From Ilex aquifolium (Eukaryota > Streptophyta > Magnoliopsida > Aquifoliales > Aquifoliaceae): a stretch of 64,000 bases of DNA. Both the position numbers and the translations under genes were made by a program. This document shows, one piece after another, positions 60,805 to 64,000 of this stretch. Location: NCBI GenBank assembly GCA_951799425.1, contig OX637398.1, positions 20,904,270-20,968,269 of the forward strand, written 5' to 3'. A model generated the notes under the pieces. The model had not been told where the DNA came from and ran no database searches. It saw only the letters and a list, made by a program, of their open reading frames with translations. Numbering within the stretch: the stretch's first letter is position 1; every line of letters begins with the position of its first letter.

Positions 60805-62536
60805 TATTGGAAATAATGGTTTTTTAACAAGTATTTTTGAGCAAATTTAGGTTAAATAAAAAGTGGGACCAAGTTTAAACCCGTTTTCCTACGATAGAAT
60901 ATTAACATGGTATATTTATTTGTTCAAAATTATTAAGTATTGAATGAGAAATTACGTCTCAAAGTGACCCCCTTGAATAGATGGAAGGACCCCCTTCCCC
61001 CTCCCCATCCCAAAAAAAAAAATAGATGGAAGGAACTAAGTTTTAAAAAAATGTTGCGTATAAAGCTTGTTCTACGTTGGAAGAAGATCAAAACTTTGGT
61101 GAGTTAATATACTCCTAGTTGACTTTCATGAGTTAGGCCTCAAGGGGTACCACACTTTTATGAGCGGAGCGAGTATTTACACAACCTTGGTTACCACACA
61201 ACGCGTGTCGCCTACCTGCCCGCCTTGCCATGACCACAACCCGACCTGGGCTGTAGTCAAAAAGATATTATCTGTTTTGGAAAAAAATTATTTGGTGCAG
61301 TGTAAATTGTGGGTCAAACCAAATGGATCCGAACGTGAATCACAATTAATCTTCTAACCGAAATTTAAATATCCAATTGGATTTTTAAAATTTTTGTCCA
61401 TTAAATTTGAAATTAGCGCCAAAATTGAATATTTGTGTCTGTTCAATCCAGAGGTGTCTTTCCTTTCTTTGTTACTGTTCAGATCAAGGGTGTGTCTTTT
61501 TGATCCGAACAGGTTCAACGAACAGTGGCATCCCGTACCTTTTTAGGCAATCCAAACAGCCACGAAAAGTCTATAAATAGATTGCTTTACAACCGTTTTC
61601 ATTAAACTGAAAAACAGACAGTAATTTTCTGCATACTGCTTCATCCTTGCTCTATTTCTACATTACCTTTTTCTGTACGATTCAAGTACAAAACACAAAG
61701 TTGTGTTCGTTGGAGTTTTGAAGATTGAAGTGTTGCATCTTCAAGAACGAAATTCATTATATCTTGGGAGACAATTGCTTATCAACCTTAAGCATCGAGA
61801 GGGAACAAATTTGTCTTAAGCAAACTGTGAATACACAGGGCTCGAATTATTTCTGGATTTTCTGGATTTCTTATTATCTTATAATTTCTGCGTCACTGTA
61901 AATGCATTATTTCTATTCAGAAAATACATTTTGTTTTATCTTAATAGGTTATATATAACAGTATACATAGATATATATTTACAACAGTAAGTAGTATTCA
62001 ATTCATTTTATATATATATATAAAATATTCTGGATAATAATCTTAAGACATATTCGTACTTACTGTATAATTAATTTAATTACTGTTATAATCTAAATCA
62101 AAATTTGGTATTCTGTTATATTACTGTAATATTTTATTAAAACTAGAATGTTATTTGTTTCTGTTTGTGTAACATAAATGACTACAAATAACTCTGCTTC
62201 TACAACCATTGTTCCTATTACCGTGAGTGTGTCTCATGGAGAGAAATCCGAGAAATTTAATGGCTCGAATTTCAAACGTTGGCAATTAAAGATACTTTTC
62301 TATCTCACCACACTGAACCTTACAAAGTTTCTAAGTGAGGATGTCCCTGCACTTAGTGAAAATAAAACTGATAATGAGAAGTTGATTGTTGTGGATGTTT
62401 GGAAGCATTCAAATTTCTTGTGTAGAAATTATATCTTGAACGGATTAGACAATGCATTATATAATGTGTCTAGTGCTGTCAATTCTGCAAAAGAACTTTG
62501 GGAGTCTTTGGACAAGAAATACAAGACCGAGGATGT
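60805..62536 (+). mobile_element. Copia element, family A: 5' LTR and truncated gag
   Basis: An LTR related to the solo LTR at 1936 begins TATTGGAAATAATGG (TGTTGG decayed), with a CTATAAATAG box at 61570. Gag opens with ATG at 62178 (SVSHGEKSEKFNGSNFKRWQ, then LWESLDKKYKTED), the UBN2/DUF4219-type capsid start of Tnt1-like copia elements. The frame is cut after ...KYKTED at 62536 by another LTR. The LTR's 3' border and primer-binding site are not clear. Confidence 0.75.
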
Positions 62537-64000
62537 TGCGACGCCCCTAAAACCGGGGGTCCTTTATTAACCCATTGATCCTCTATCAACTCGCGGAAGT
62601 ACCCGTACATGCTGCATAACCCGATACCACGTCATCACACGACTATATCAAAGTCCAATCTCCATTCATTTGTCCTTAACCTTTCATCAATTACATTCTT
62701 TAAACAAAAGGGTGAAGAAGTACCGGTACCTCGTATACTTGGTACCAGTGCCTCGTGTACTTGGTACCGATGCCTCGGCCTTCTGTTTGTCAAGTACCAG
62801 TACTTGTAAACATGATACTGGTACCTGGGCCCTTGACAACGTAGTATCGGTACCTATGAACCTAGGTACCGGTACCTGGGCCTACTGCCAGCAGGGTACC
62901 GGTACCTGGGCTCTTTGGATGCCAGATATCTGTGTGGTACCTGTACCTGGAGCCCATATTTTCCCCAAACTTTCCCAAATCAAACTTTTAGCCATTCAAT
63001 ACATACCACACCCATTCCATTCATTCCTTTTGCAAAAAAACAATGTCCCATTGTATGCCTTTGCTAAAATACAAGGTTTTACACATGATTTATATGAGGG
63101 AAAAATAAAGTATAAAATGATTAAAAAATGGGATTTACGAGCCACAACCCGACTCGGTCGTCAACACGTGCCCAAGTGAGGGCCATTCGTCGAAGCTTGT
63201 CCAACACCTAAAATATATATTCCTATAAAGGGTGTGTCACGCTCAATAGGGTATCTCTTAAAGAGGGTACTCCCTAACCTAGATACATATGAAATGTTCA
63301 CATGCAATTCAACAATCAAACAAGCATTCATCCAAGAACATACAACTTCAAGAAATGAATGTCATAATGCTATGTCTTGTTATGAGGTGAGACTCACACA
63401 TGCAATGCAACCCGAGCCCTCCACCAGCTCTCAAACCACATGCAATGCCATACATATGTATCCGGACATTCCAAGCCCCCATCATTGATGTTACACATCC
63501 AATAACCATTTATAAATTTCGAGTTTTTCTTGGGGTAAGTATTTATGGACTTCCACCAACGGGCACCTAACCGACACGGCATCTATGGGCGTCCACCAAC
63601 GAATCCGCTTACACCAACACACTTTATGCACTCAATACCAATAAAGTACGTATCCAATTCATCAGGTCTTGCACCCGAGGAATAATCTAGCCATTCTTGC
63701 TAACCCGAACTTATTTTCAATGCAAACCCGTGCGACTCAGTCGAACCTTGATCCAACTTTCCCGAGCCCACGCATCATCCACAAAAAATGGTGTTTGATC
63801 AAACCATGCACACACCCACACTTATGCCAATTGCCCACGAATGTGACGTTAGCCGTGCATATGCAAATGTAATAAACAATTGCATTTCATATCATTATGC
63901 GATCAAGTTTTTTAATTGTAATTACAACATCATGTTCAACATATCACAAGCACAACATGAACAATTTCAAATCCTCAATGTAACTTATATCATAAAGTAT
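62537..64000 (+). mobile_element. Family B LTR inserted in copia gag, cut by window edge
   Basis: It starts TGCGACGCCCCTAAAACC directly inside the gag codon frame and shares ordered blocks with the solo LTR at 17733 (TATTTATGGACTTCCACCAA, CTTGCACCCGAGG). It runs beyond the window, so whether it is solo or part of a full element is unknown. Open frames here are not coding. Confidence 0.65.
62725..62941 (+). repeat. Cluster of GGTACC palindromes
   Basis: Ten GGTACC hexamers fall within 217 bp (62725, 62741, 62763, 62820, 62849, 62865, 62871, 62895, 62901, 62936), two of them as GGTACCGGTACCTGGGC. Degenerate units such as AGTACCAGTAC fill the spaces. It lies inside the family B LTR. Confidence 0.9.

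Noticed and set aside
62670-63179. 169-aa open frame across the GGTACC cluster
   Set aside because: Repeated TGTWA-like residues come from the palindrome cluster in an LTR; no real domain.

Overview
The window looks like nuclear DNA of a eudicot plant. It is AT-rich and carries split genes with mostly GT-AG introns. The encoded proteins are closest, as far as I recall them, to Arabidopsis-type families, and plant-type Ty1/copia, Ty3/gypsy, hAT, Harbinger, Mutator-like and Helitron-like debris lies between and inside the genes. The species cannot be named from the sequence.

Four protein-coding genes can be assembled exon by exon. (1) TSR3, the 18S rRNA aminocarboxypropyltransferase (+, 6074-12876, 10 exons, 270 aa). 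(2) An Acinus-type SAP/RRM/RSB-motif splicing factor (+, CDS 25519-28633, 685 aa, with a likely leader exon ending at 23311). (3) A CID/RPR-domain protein of the RPRD1 type (+, 37400-43801, 7 exons, 530 aa), whose first intron looks U12-type. (4) A short-chain dehydrogenase/reductase of the 1-acyl-DHAP-reductase-like group (-, 45671-57719, 3 exons, 277 aa), whose 10.7 kb first intron holds a degraded copia element. Genes 1-3 read rightward; gene 4 is convergent with gene 3. From memory, the SDR, CID and TSR3 genes are also neighbours in Arabidopsis (around At5g10050-At5g10070), which would make this conserved microsynteny with the Acinus gene placed between them. They are housekeeping RNA-processing and lipid-type genes and form no operon or dedicated system.

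Layout: 1-1930 minus-strand Ty3/gypsy remnant broken by a hAT-like insertion; 1936-5574 a solo LTR with a second solo LTR nested inside; 6.0-12.9 kb TSR3 (hAT element in intron 7, double hairpin in intron 5); 13.6-17.6 kb degraded retroelement DNA with a Harbinger-like element that itself contains a hAT; 17.7-20.0 kb a 2.26 kb solo LTR; 20.6-22.3 kb Helitron-like copy, hAT and a 28-bp minisatellite; 23.0-29.0 kb the Acinus gene; 29.8-36.5 kb non-genic DNA with a MULE MITE, Harbinger-like element with a large GGT-rich array, and a MULE-like element with a nested hAT; 36.9-44.3 kb the CID gene; 45.7-57.7 kb the SDR gene; 57.8-59.4 kb a young-looking MULE just upstream of the SDR start codon; 60.8-64.0 kb a copia LTR plus gag cut by a further LTR.

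I found no convincing new biological system. The best leads are a GA-AG (GT to GA) splice donor in TSR3 that is the only join I could find that keeps the frame, the U12-type intron, the young MULE at the SDR promoter, and two adjacent near-perfect or perfect hairpins in a TSR3 intron. Many transposon borders were set by spotting exact target-site duplications by eye.
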